The position numbers and the translations under genes were made by a program. Below are positions 34,045 to 41,958 of a DNA stretch of 64,000 nt, piece by piece. The notes beneath the pieces were generated by a model. It was not told the origin of the DNA. It did not search any database and saw only the letters and a program-made list of their open reading frames with translations. Source of the stretch: SIG440 sp045646865 (GTDB lineage: Bacteria; Bacillota; Clostridia; Monoglobales; Monoglobaceae). Each line of letters begins with the position of its first letter. Within the stretch, counting starts at the first letter, position 1. The DNA lies in NCBI GenBank assembly GCA_045646865.1, contig JAZRLM010000020.1, positions 15,803 through 79,802 on the forward strand. The letters are read 5' to 3'.

Positions 34045-35103
34045 ATGTCAAACAAAGAACTTATAACTAAACTTGATGGGCAAGGCGTTCTCCAAAAGCA
34101 CGAATTTGTACAGCTTCTTTCCACCTATACTGATGATGATTTGAAGTTTGCACAAAATCTGGCAAGAGAAACCGCACTAAAATATTTCGGCAACAAAATA
34201 TACATCCGCGGACTTATTGAATTTACCAACATCTGCAAACAGAACTGTCTATACTGCGGTCTGCGTGCAGATAACAAAAATGCATCACGATATCGCCTTA
34301 CAAAAGACGATATTATGGAATGTTGCCGCGAGGGTTATGAACTTGGTTTCCGCACCTTTGTTATGCAGGGCGGTGAAGACCCACACTTTAAAGATGAGAT
34401 TGTTTGTGACATTGTAAAATCCATTAAAACGGAATTTCCTGACTGTGCCGTTACACTTTCAATCGGCGAAAAGTCAAAGGCAACATATCAGGCATTTTTT
34501 GACGCAGGAGCCGACAGATACCTGCTTCGTCACGAAACAGCAAACCCCGAGCACTATTCACGTCTGCACCCCGAAAATCTTTCTCTTGCAAGCCGCAAGG
34601 AATGTCTTTTCAACCTTAAAGACATCGGTTTTCAGACAGGTTGCGGATTTATGGTTGGCTCGCCCTATCAGACCTTTGAAACTCTGGCAGAGGATTTGCT
34701 GTTTATCCACGAGCTTCAGCCGCAAATGGTAGGCATTGGGCCATTTGTTCCCCACAAAGACACACCATTCAGCAAAGAGCCAAGAGGCAATTTAGAGCTG
34801 ACACTTTTTTTACTTGCTCTGGTCAGAATAATGCAGAAAAATGTTCTTCTTCCCTCCACCACCGCTTTGGGAACAATTCATCCCCAAGGCCGTGAAATGG
34901 GAATTTTATCGGGTGCAAATGTTGTAATGCCTAACCTTTCGCCCATATCTGTCAGAAAGAAATATATGCTGTACGACGGCAAAATCAGCACCGACGAGGA
35001 AGCCGCCGAAGGCGTTGAGGCATTAAAGGAAAGAATGAGAAAAATTGGTTACGAAATCACCGTATCACGAGGAGATTTTGAAGATATATTAAGGAAAGGA
35101 TGA
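34045..35103 (+). CDS. hydE: [FeFe]-hydrogenase H-cluster radical SAM maturase HydE
   Basis: HydE is a radical SAM enzyme that helps build the diiron subcluster of the H-cluster. The CX3CX2C motif is ICKQNCLYCGLR with Cys64, Cys68 and Cys71; FVMQGGEDPHF and RHETANPEHYSRLHP follow and are HydE signatures. GGAG six bases upstream fixes the start at 34045; in-frame upstream ATGs lie in the folded element. Length is 352 residues. Its stop is 5 bases before the hydG start. HydF and the hydrogenase are not in the window. Confidence 0.95.
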   Translation: MSNKELITKLDGQGVLQKHEFVQLLSTYTDDDLKFAQNLARETALKYFGNKIYIRGLIEFTNICKQNCLYCGLRADNKNASRYRLTKDDIMECCREGYELGFRTFVMQGGEDPHFKDEIVCDIVKSIKTEFPDCAVTLSIGEKSKATYQAFFDAGADRYLLRHETANPEHYSRLHPENLSLASRKECLFNLKDIGFQTGCGFMVGSPYQTFETLAEDLLFIHELQPQMVGIGPFVPHKDTPFSKEPRGNLELTLFLLALVRIMQKNVLLPSTTALGTIHPQGREMGILSGANVVMPNLSPISVRKKYMLYDGKISTDEEAAEGVEALKERMRKIGYEITVSRGDFEDILRKG

Positions 35104-35108
35104 ATGTT

Positions 35109-36533
35109 ATGGCAAAATACGACGTTAAATCATTAGTTGCCGAGGAATTTATAAATCACGAAGAAATTCTTGACACCATTGAATACGCAAAAGCAAACAA
35201 ATCAAACAGGGAGCTTATCTTTTCGCTTATCAAGCGCGCTGAAGACTGCAAGGGACTTACCCACCGTGAGGCGGCAGTTCTTCTTGAATGTGACATTCCT
35301 GAGGCAATTCAGGCAATAAAAGACCTTGCAATTAAAATCAAGGAAAAAATTTACGGCAACAGAATTGTTATGTTTGCCCCCCTCTACCTTTCAAACTACT
35401 GTGTAAACGGTTGTACATACTGCCCCTATCATTACGGCAATAAGTGCATTACACGCAAAAAACTCACTCAGGAGGAAATCAAGGCAGAGGTTATTGCCCT
35501 TCAGGATATGGGACATAAGCGCTTGGCAATTGAGCTTGGCGAAGACCCTGTCAACAACCCCATTGAATATGTTCTTGAAAGCATTGATACAATTTACAGC
35601 ATCAAGCACAAGAATGGTGCAATCCGCCGTGTAAATGTGAACATTGCGGCAACAACCGTTGAAAATTACCGCAAGCTGAAGGATGCTGGCATCGGCACAT
35701 ACATCCTCTTTCAGGAAACCTATCACAAAGAAAATTACGAAACTCTTCACCCCACAGGCCCCAAGCATAACTACGCCTACCACACCGAGGCTATGGACAG
35801 AGCTATGGACGGCGGTATTGACGATGTGGGTATCGGTGTTTTGTTCGGGCTTGAAATGTATCGTTATGACTTTGTTGGTCTGCTTATGCACGCAGAGCAT
35901 CTTGAAGCAGCAAAGGGTGTTGGCCCCCATACAATAAGTGTTCCCCGAATCTGCCCTGCCGAGGGTATTGACAAAGACTCGTTCACCAACGCAATCTCTG
36001 ACGAAATCTTTGAAAAGATTGTTGCTGTTATCCGTATAGCTGTGCCTTATACAGGTATGATTATCTCCACCCGCGAATCAAAGGCATCAAGAGAAAGAGT
36101 TTTGAGGCTTGGCGTTTCGCAGATAAGCGGCGGCTCTAAAACATCGGTTGGCGGCTACATCCACGACGAGCCTGAGGAAGAGAATTCCGCACAGTTTGAC
36201 ATCAGCGATACCCGTCCCCTTGATGCTGTGGTTAACTGGCTGCTTGAGCTTGGCTACATTCCAAGCTTCTGTACAGCTTGTTACCGCGAAGGCAGAACGG
36301 GCGACCGCTTTATGTCGCTTGCCAAATCGGGTCAGATTGCAAACTGCTGTCAGCCAAATGCGTTGATTACTTTAAAGGAATACCTTACCGACTATGCATC
36401 ACCCCAAACTGTTGAAAACGGTTTAAAGGTAATCAAAAACGAAATTGAAAAAGTTCCCAACGAAAAAACAAGGGAACTGGCAAAGAAATACATTGCAGAA
36501 ATTGAGAGCGGAAAAAGAGATTTCCGTTTCTAA
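35109..36533 (+). CDS. hydG: [FeFe]-hydrogenase maturase HydG (tyrosine lyase)
   Basis: HydG cleaves tyrosine to give the CO and cyanide ligands of the H-cluster. The radical SAM CX3CX2C is at Cys98, Cys102 and Cys105 (YCVNGCTYCPYHYG). The C-terminal auxiliary cluster motif CX2CX22C, specific for HydG versus ThiH, is present at Cys388, Cys391 and Cys414. AAGGAAAGG nine bases upstream supports the ATG at 35109, though 35100 is possible. It is tightly linked to hydE. Confidence 0.96.
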   Translation: MAKYDVKSLVAEEFINHEEILDTIEYAKANKSNRELIFSLIKRAEDCKGLTHREAAVLLECDIPEAIQAIKDLAIKIKEKIYGNRIVMFAPLYLSNYCVNGCTYCPYHYGNKCITRKKLTQEEIKAEVIALQDMGHKRLAIELGEDPVNNPIEYVLESIDTIYSIKHKNGAIRRVNVNIAATTVENYRKLKDAGIGTYILFQETYHKENYETLHPTGPKHNYAYHTEAMDRAMDGGIDDVGIGVLFGLEMYRYDFVGLLMHAEHLEAAKGVGPHTISVPRICPAEGIDKDSFTNAISDEIFEKIVAVIRIAVPYTGMIISTRESKASRERVLRLGVSQISGGSKTSVGGYIHDEPEEENSAQFDISDTRPLDAVVNWLLELGYIPSFCTACYREGRTGDRFMSLAKSGQIANCCQPNALITLKEYLTDYASPQTVENGLKVIKNEIEKVPNEKTRELAKKYIAEIESGKRDFRF

Positions 36534-36555
36534 AAAAACGAAAGGTTGAATAAAA

Positions 36556-36864
36556 ATGGTAAAACACGTAATTATCTGGAATTTTAAGGAAGAACTGACT
36601 GCCGAAGAAAGAGCCGTTGCAGCAGCAAAAATCAAGGAAGGCATTGAAGGTCTTATGGGTCAGATTGACGGTCTGACAGAAATCAAGGTTTCAATCAATC
36701 CCCTTGCATCATCAAGCGGTGATTTAATCCTTGACAGCACCTTTGTTGACGAAGCCGCACTCAAAGGCTATCAGGTTCACCCCAAGCACGTTGAGGTTGC
36801 AACCTATGTACGTTCTCAGGTTGGCAGCCGTGCATGTTTTGATTATGAGGTACCTATAAACTAA
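36556..36864 (+). CDS. Dabb-family (stress responsive A/B barrel) protein
   Basis: This 102-residue single-domain protein begins MVKHVIIWNFKEEL and carries LTEIKVSINPL, DLILDSTFVDEAAL and YQVHPKHVEVATYV, the marks of the Dabb/stress responsive alpha-beta barrel domain, which dimerises. The histidines in 'KH(V/I)I' and 'HPKH' are typical. It lies 22 bases after hydG and is probably in the same operon. The role beside hydrogenase maturases is unknown. Confidence 0.88.
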   Translation: MVKHVIIWNFKEELTAEERAVAAAKIKEGIEGLMGQIDGLTEIKVSINPLASSSGDLILDSTFVDEAALKGYQVHPKHVEVATYVRSQVGSRACFDYEVPIN

Positions 36865-36959
36865 ATGGCGCGTGAATTAATTATTATTTAATATATCTCA
36901 TTTTTGCACAAGTTGTGCATGTTTAACAATTTTTTAGTATCGTTTTGTATATTTTGACG

Positions 36960-37112
36960 TTGACGATTGGAAACATATTTGTTATAATGAGTATAGAAAA
37001 AGTGGAAACCCAAGACAGTTGCCACGATACATTTCAGTTACAAGTGAATGAGATTATATCTCAAACCTGTGAGCCAATCTGTTGCAGCAGACGGCTCACT
37101 TTTTCTTTTTAT
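36960..37112 (+). ncRNA. Probable antisense RNA (type I antitoxin)
   Basis: TTGACG (36960-36965) and TATAAT (36983-36988), 17-base spacer, start a short RNA at about 36995. It has small hairpins (GTGG..CCAC, ATTTCA/TGAAT, GAGAT/ATCTC) and ends at a terminator GTGAGCC/GGCTCAC (37069-37099) with an inner TCTG/CAGA pair and a T tract. No ORF with a ribosome site lies in it. Its 3' end overlaps the last codons of the small hydrophobic peptide gene on the other strand, so it is fully complementary to that mRNA's 3' part. An antitoxin role is inferred from this layout. Confidence 0.65.
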
Positions 37113-37191
37113 TAGGATTAACATATGTATAGATTGCGAATATAAATCCAATAATACTACACAAACTCCCAACAATAGTCAAAGCGTACAT
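37096..37191 (-). CDS. Small hydrophobic peptide, probable type I toxin
   Basis: 31 residues: a single hydrophobic helix (residues 4-21, with LTIVGSLCSIIGFIFAI), then YTYVNPN and a KKKK tail. This is the build of TxpA/BsrG-type membrane toxins. AAAGGAGG seven bases before the ATG is a near-perfect ribosome site. A consensus promoter lies 180 bases upstream with a long folded leader between. The 3' end is covered by a convergent short RNA. It is too short for most gene finders. Sequence identity to a named toxin was not established. Confidence 0.65.
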   Translation of the reverse strand: MYALTIVGSLCSIIGFIFAIYTYVNPNKKKK

Positions 37192-37398
37192 GTATCAGCC
37201 TCCTTTCGGGATATATTTCCCGCATAAAAAGCTGAGTACTCACCTTACCCTTCCGCTGATATGCGGGATGACAAGGCAACCGTCCTTTTAACCATCACCA
37301 TCTACAAGGAGATACCCTATGGCGAGGGCAAGAAAAACTCGATTTAGATAGTAGATTTCCACAATAAATATTATACCATATTTGTCGAATATTGTCAA
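37192..37398 (-). promoter_or_regulatory. Promoter and long folded leader of the small peptide gene
   Basis: Minus-strand TTGACA (37393-37398) and TATAAT (37370-37375), 17-base spacer, give a leader of about 170 bases. Alternative pairings near the ribosome site are visible: CCCGCATA/TATGCGGG against CGGGA/TCCCG, and an upstream CTCCTT (37310-37315) complementary to the AAGGAG of the ribosome site. Such a leader could keep the mRNA closed until processed; that is inference. Confidence 0.6.
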
Positions 37399-37482
37399 TA
37401 AATAGGTGTTTTTGAATCTCTAGATATAAAAATCTTATTGAGTACTGCATCCAGAATATTATGCTAAATGTGAAAATTACAC

Positions 37483-37516
37483 AAAAGCCATTTTCGAAAT
37501 ATCGAAAACGGCTTTT
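37483..37516. terminator. Bidirectional terminator after wecB
   Basis: AAAAGCCATTTTCGA pairs with TCGAAAACGGCTTTT (one mismatch) around AATA, just past the wecB stop; T tracts on both strands. Confidence 0.85.
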
Positions 37517-37528
37517 TATTCACTAACT

Positions 37529-38650
37529 TTATTTACAATACTTATCTACAATTGCCTTAACTATACGTTCTGATGCATGGCCATCGCCATAGGGGTTAAC
37601 AGCTTTTGCCATCTTGTTGTAGGCATCCTTGTCTGTAATCAGTTCTTTTGCCAGGTTATAGATTACATCCTCGTCAACGCCTGCAATTTTTACTGTTCCT
37701 GCATCAACAGCCTCAGGGCGCTCGGTTTCGTTACGCATAACAAGTACAGGCTTGCCAAGTGACGGAGCTTCTTCCTGAAGGCCGCCTGAGTCGGTCATAA
37801 CCATATAGCCGCGGCTGATTGCGTTGTGAAGCTCGTCGGCATTTACAGGCTCGATAAGCTTTACTCTGTCCATATCACCAAGTATGCTGTATGCAACCTC
37901 ACGAACAGCAGGATTCATATGAACGGGATAAACAACCTCTACCTCAGGGAAATCTTCCACAATTCGCTTTACTGCGCGGCAAATGTTCTTTAATGGCTCA
38001 CCAAGGTTTTCACGACGGTGAGCTGTCATAACAATTACTTTTTTGATATCCCAGTTCATAGCCGCAAGATTTTTATCCTTGAACACATAATCGGGGCGAA
38101 CTGTTGTCTGAAGGGCATCAATTACAGTATTACCTGTGATGTAAATTGTGCTGTCATCCACATTTTCACGAAGAAGGTTTTCGCGGTTACGTTCTGTTGG
38201 TGAAAAATGCATATCCGCAATTACACCTGTAAGACGGCGGTTAACTTCTTCGGGGAATGGTGAATATTTATCAAAAGTTCTGAGACCTGCCTCAACGTGA
38301 CCAACTGCAATCTGGTTATAGAAAGCAGCTAAACTACCAACAAATGTGGTTGATGTGTCACCGTGAACAAGCACTAAGTCGGGCTTTGCCTCCTTCATCA
38401 CATCATCAAGACCCTCTAAACCTCGGGTAGTAATGCTGATAAGAGTTTGTCTGTCCTTCATAATATTCAAATCATAATCAGGCTTTATATCAAAAATCTC
38501 AAGAACCTGATCAAGCATCTGTCGGTGCTGTGCAGTAACGCACACAATTGATTCAATATTTTCGTTCTTTTCAAGCTCCTTTACCAATGGAGCCATTTTA
38601 ATAGCTTCGGGACGGGTGCCGAAAATTGTCATCACCTTAATCTTATTCAT
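37529..38650 (-). CDS. wecB: UDP-N-acetylglucosamine 2-epimerase (non-hydrolysing)
   Basis: WecB interconverts UDP-GlcNAc and UDP-ManNAc for wall teichoic acid or other surface polymers. FGTRPEAIKMAPL at the N-terminus, VHGDTSTTF, GHVEAGLRT, PFPEEVNRRL, TAHRRENLGEPL and the UDP-binding TDSGGLQEEAP are all intact in 373 residues. CAGGAGG precedes the ATG. It overlaps the wecA-like gene by 8 bases, a natural pairing since both feed polymer linkage synthesis. It is the last gene of the long operon. Confidence 0.96.
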   Translation of the reverse strand: MNKIKVMTIFGTRPEAIKMAPLVKELEKNENIESIVCVTAQHRQMLDQVLEIFDIKPDYDLNIMKDRQTLISITTRGLEGLDDVMKEAKPDLVLVHGDTSTTFVGSLAAFYNQIAVGHVEAGLRTFDKYSPFPEEVNRRLTGVIADMHFSPTERNRENLLRENVDDSTIYITGNTVIDALQTTVRPDYVFKDKNLAAMNWDIKKVIVMTAHRRENLGEPLKNICRAVKRIVEDFPEVEVVYPVHMNPAVREVAYSILGDMDRVKLIEPVNADELHNAISRGYMVMTDSGGLQEEAPSLGKPVLVMRNETERPEAVDAGTVKIAGVDEDVIYNLAKELITDKDAYNKMAKAVNPYGDGHASERIVKAIVDKYCK

Positions 38651-39716
38651 TTTTATCCTCCTGTGAACCTATATTTTCTTCGAGTTTAGGTTCAAAAACT
38701 GCAAATGTTACAATCAGAATTATAATAACTGCGGCTACAAGCAGCAATCCTCGCAGAGCACCTTTCAACGCCATAACAACAGCAGTAAGGCACAAAATAC
38801 TTGTAAGAGTATAAAGGATTGTTACCGTCTGTCTTTGTGAAAATCCCATATCAAGCAGTCTGTGATGAAGATGCCCACGGTCGGGTGACATAATAGGCTT
38901 TCTTTTAAGTATGCGGCGGATTATTGCAAAAAGTGTATCAAATATGGGCAGCCCCAGAATCAGTACAGGAACTGCAATCGAAACAACAGCATATGTCTTC
39001 ATAACTCCCTGAATCGAAATACAGGCAAGGACAAATCCTAAAAACGTTGAACCTGTATCACCCATAAAAATCTTTGCAGGGTTGAAGTTATATGGCAGAA
39101 AACCAAAGCCAGCACCTGCCAATGCCGCAGTAACAATAGCCGCATTGACATTTTGCGAAAGTAACGTCATTGACAGGAGTGCCACAGATGCAATGGATGA
39201 AACACCTGCCGCAAGACCGTCAAGTCCATCAATCAGGTTCAGTGCGTTGGTTACACCGATAATCCACACCATAGTAATAGGTATTGACCACAAACCAAGC
39301 TTTATATAATGAGGTCCGAACCAGTTTGCAAAAGGATTTGCAATATGCTCAATTTCAATACCGAAACAAATCACGATTGCCGCCGCAATTATCTGAAATA
39401 ACAGTTTCAATTTGGCATTCAGATCACGCATATCATCAATTATACCCACTATCACCATAATAATCGAACCGATAAGAATACCGATTAGCTCCTTTTCCAT
39501 TACGGCAAAGCACAGAACACTTACAATAAATCCGTAAAATATAGCAAGACCGCCTATTAACGGAATGGGTTTTTTATGAATTCTGCGCGAATCCTTGGGT
39601 ATATCAATTGCATTAATTTTACGTGCAAGTGAAATTACCGTAGGCGTTGATGCAAATGAGATCAAAAAACCCACCGCAAATGCCAGCATAATAAACATAA
39701 CAATGGTTTTAAACAT
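38643..39716 (-). CDS. Undecaprenyl-phosphate GlcNAc-1-phosphate transferase (WecA/TagO type)
   Basis: A membrane glycosyltransferase of the MraY/WecA family with about eleven helices. RRIHKKPIPLIGGLAIFYG is the N-terminal signature, GIIDDMRDLNAK the first Asp motif, NALNLIDGLDGLAAG the NxxNxxDG..D motif, FMGDTGSTFLGF the third, and RGHLHHRLLDMG the His motif typical of WecA/TagO rather than MraY. It starts wall polymer synthesis on undecaprenyl phosphate. It lies 12 bases after trpS and overlaps wecB. The C-terminal 30 residues are a short soluble tail. Confidence 0.93.
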   Translation of the reverse strand: MFKTIVMFIMLAFAVGFLISFASTPTVISLARKINAIDIPKDSRRIHKKPIPLIGGLAIFYGFIVSVLCFAVMEKELIGILIGSIIMVIVGIIDDMRDLNAKLKLLFQIIAAAIVICFGIEIEHIANPFANWFGPHYIKLGLWSIPITMVWIIGVTNALNLIDGLDGLAAGVSSIASVALLSMTLLSQNVNAAIVTAALAGAGFGFLPYNFNPAKIFMGDTGSTFLGFVLACISIQGVMKTYAVVSIAVPVLILGLPIFDTLFAIIRRILKRKPIMSPDRGHLHHRLLDMGFSQRQTVTILYTLTSILCLTAVVMALKGALRGLLLVAAVIIILIVTFAVFEPKLEENIGSQEDKNE

Positions 39717-39728
39717 TTGTATTTATCC

Positions 39729-40745
39729 TTAAGGCTGAATAAAGCCTACCTTTCTGTATACCTTTGATATTGTTTTCATTGCAGTACGGTTAGCCTGTTC
39801 GGCACCGCGCTTGTATACCGATTCAAGATAATCCTTGTTTTTAATAAGGTCTGCGTGTCTTTCCTGAATGGGTCTTAATGTTTCGGCAACCGCCTCTGCA
39901 ACTGCCGATTTAAAGTCGCCGTAGCCCTTTCCTTCAAACTCCAGTTCAATATCATCCATAGTTTTTCCTGTAACCGCGGAGTAAATACTCATCAGGTTTT
40001 CAACGCCTTCTTTACCCTCGCCGCGCTTTACTTCGGAACCCGAATCTGTAACCGCTCTTTTTATCTTCTTTACCACCTTGTCGATGGGGTCAAGCATAAG
40101 GATAAATGAATTCTCGTTAGGGTCTGACTTTGACATTTTCTGCATAGGGTCCTGAAGGCTCATTATCTTTGCTCCAACCTTGGGGATATATCCTTCGGGC
40201 ACCTTGAATGTGTCGCTGTATGCGTTGTTAAACCTTTGTGCGAGGTTTCTTGCAAGTTCAAGATGCTGTGTCTGGTCTTTGCCCACCGGCACCAAATCCG
40301 CCTGATAAAGCAAAATATCTGCTGCCATAAGTGACGGATATGTAAAAAGACCTGCATTAATGTTATTTTCGTGCTTTTTACTCTTATCCTTAAACTGTGT
40401 CATTCTTGAAAGCTCGCCCATATAGGTGTTGCAGTCAAGCACCCAGCCAAGCTGAGTGTGCGCAGGAACATGTGACTGAAAGAATATAGGCTCCTTTTCG
40501 GGGTCAAGACCGCAGGCAATGAATATCGCCAGCAAATCCATACAGTTTCTTCTCAGTGCCGCAGGCTCCTGCCTTACGGTGATTGCGTGAAGGTCAGCAA
40601 TCATATAATAACAATCATATATATCTTCCTTCTGCAGTTGAACCCAGTTGCGGAGCGCACCCACATAGTTACCCAAAGTAAGCGCACCCGAGGGCTGAAT
40701 TCCGCTGAGAATTCTTTTTTTAGGCTCTGCCTGTATATTCTCCAT
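39729..40745 (-). CDS. trpS: Tryptophanyl-tRNA synthetase
   Basis: TrpRS charges tRNA(Trp). GIQPSGALTLGNYVGALRNW is the class I start with the TLGNY form of HIGH, and QKMSKSDPNEN is the KMSKS loop. From the ATG at 40745, which has GGGAGAG upstream, the protein has 338 residues; the frame is open 20 codons further but overlaps the aminotransferase end. It is fifth from the end of the operon region, and no T-box is present between it and the gene before. Confidence 0.95.
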   Translation of the reverse strand: MENIQAEPKKRILSGIQPSGALTLGNYVGALRNWVQLQKEDIYDCYYMIADLHAITVRQEPAALRRNCMDLLAIFIACGLDPEKEPIFFQSHVPAHTQLGWVLDCNTYMGELSRMTQFKDKSKKHENNINAGLFTYPSLMAADILLYQADLVPVGKDQTQHLELARNLAQRFNNAYSDTFKVPEGYIPKVGAKIMSLQDPMQKMSKSDPNENSFILMLDPIDKVVKKIKRAVTDSGSEVKRGEGKEGVENLMSIYSAVTGKTMDDIELEFEGKGYGDFKSAVAEAVAETLRPIQERHADLIKNKDYLESVYKRGAEQANRTAMKTISKVYRKVGFIQP

Positions 40746-40749
40746 AATC

Positions 40750-41946
40750 TCACTCTCCCATAAACTCGTGAAGCACTTCTCCAAGAGCCTTGATTCCCTT
40801 TTCAATATCTTCTTCCGATGCTGTTGAATAGTTCATACGGAAGGTGCTGTATGTTGCCTTGTCATCAATCATACATGACGTACCGGGAACAAAAGCTACA
40901 TTCCTGTCAAGTGCACGTTTCATAAGTTCCTTGCTGTCAAAGCCCTGAGGCATTGTGCAGAAAAGGAACAATCCGCCCTCGGGACAGGTGTGCTTGACCG
41001 ATGCGGGGAAATATTTATCCATACAATCCATCATCAGCTTGCACTTTTTGCCGTAAGCCGCACTAAGCTTTGCAATATGCTCGTCTATTGAATAACGTGT
41101 TACAAATTCATATGCAATCATCTGTGACAGAACGTTGGTATGAACATCCTCGGTCTGTTTGCAGATTATCATTCTTTCAAGCAAAGGCTTGGGAGCAGAT
41201 GTAAAACCAAGACGCATACCCGGTGCCAGAATCTTTGAGAATGAGCCAAAGTAGATAACTCTGCCATCCTTATCCATTGACTTGAATGTTGGAACTTCCT
41301 CACCGCTGAATCTCAGCTCGCCATATGGATTATCCTCGTAAATCAGGAAATCGTACTTTTCAGCAAGTTCAAGTATCTTCTTTCTCTTTTCAAGAGAGAT
41401 TGTAATACCCGAAGGATTCTGGAATGTAGAGATTGTATAAAGAAGCTTTACATTTGGATGTGCCTTTAAGGTTTCCTCCAGCTTTTCGGTATCAATACCG
41501 TCGGAAAGAACGGGCACACCATAAAGCACTGCATTGAAGGAACGGAAACAGTTAAGACCGCCGATAAAGCTGGGTTCTTCACAGATTATACCGTCGCCGG
41601 GGTTTATAAGTGATTTTGTTGCAAGGTCAATACCCTGCTGACCGCCACTTACAATGATTACATCCTCAGCATCTGTTATAACACCCTGACTTACAAGACG
41701 TGCCTTTGTCCAGTCCCTGAGTGGTGCATAACCTTCTGTTACGCCATACTGAAGTGCCACATTGCCCTGATTTTCAAGAATGTCCTTTGCAATTTCAGCA
41801 AACTCTTTCTTAGGGAAAAGGTTGGGATCAGGTGCACCGCCTGCAAAGCTTATAATACCGGGTTTTGCAAGAAGTTTAAAAATTTCACGGATTGCGGATG
41901 CTTCAAGATGCTTTACTTTATCCGAAAATTTTGTTGTAATGTCCAT
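40750..41946 (-). CDS. PLP-dependent aminotransferase, 2-aminoadipate aminotransferase-like
   Basis: A fold-type I class I/II aminotransferase of 398 residues without a DNA-binding domain. PGIISFAGGAPDPNLFP and LQYGVTEGYAPLRDW at the start, STFQNPSGITIS, YEDNPYGELRF and the PLP-lysine motif YFGSFSKILAPGMRLGF are the marks of the LysN/KAT II-like group. Substrate could be 2-aminoadipate, aromatic or branched amino acids. It sits between gltX (12 bases) and trpS (4 bases) in the long operon. A role in lysine metabolism is not shown by context. Confidence 0.9.
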   Translation of the reverse strand: MDITTKFSDKVKHLEASAIREIFKLLAKPGIISFAGGAPDPNLFPKKEFAEIAKDILENQGNVALQYGVTEGYAPLRDWTKARLVSQGVITDAEDVIIVSGGQQGIDLATKSLINPGDGIICEEPSFIGGLNCFRSFNAVLYGVPVLSDGIDTEKLEETLKAHPNVKLLYTISTFQNPSGITISLEKRKKILELAEKYDFLIYEDNPYGELRFSGEEVPTFKSMDKDGRVIYFGSFSKILAPGMRLGFTSAPKPLLERMIICKQTEDVHTNVLSQMIAYEFVTRYSIDEHIAKLSAAYGKKCKLMMDCMDKYFPASVKHTCPEGGLFLFCTMPQGFDSKELMKRALDRNVAFVPGTSCMIDDKATYSTFRMNYSTASEEDIEKGIKALGEVLHEFMGE

Positions 41947-41958
41947 TTATATCATTCC

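Noticed and set aside
33873..34070. 65-codon frame starting at 33873
   Set aside because: It lies across the folded element in front of hydE, has no ribosome site and overlaps the hydE start.
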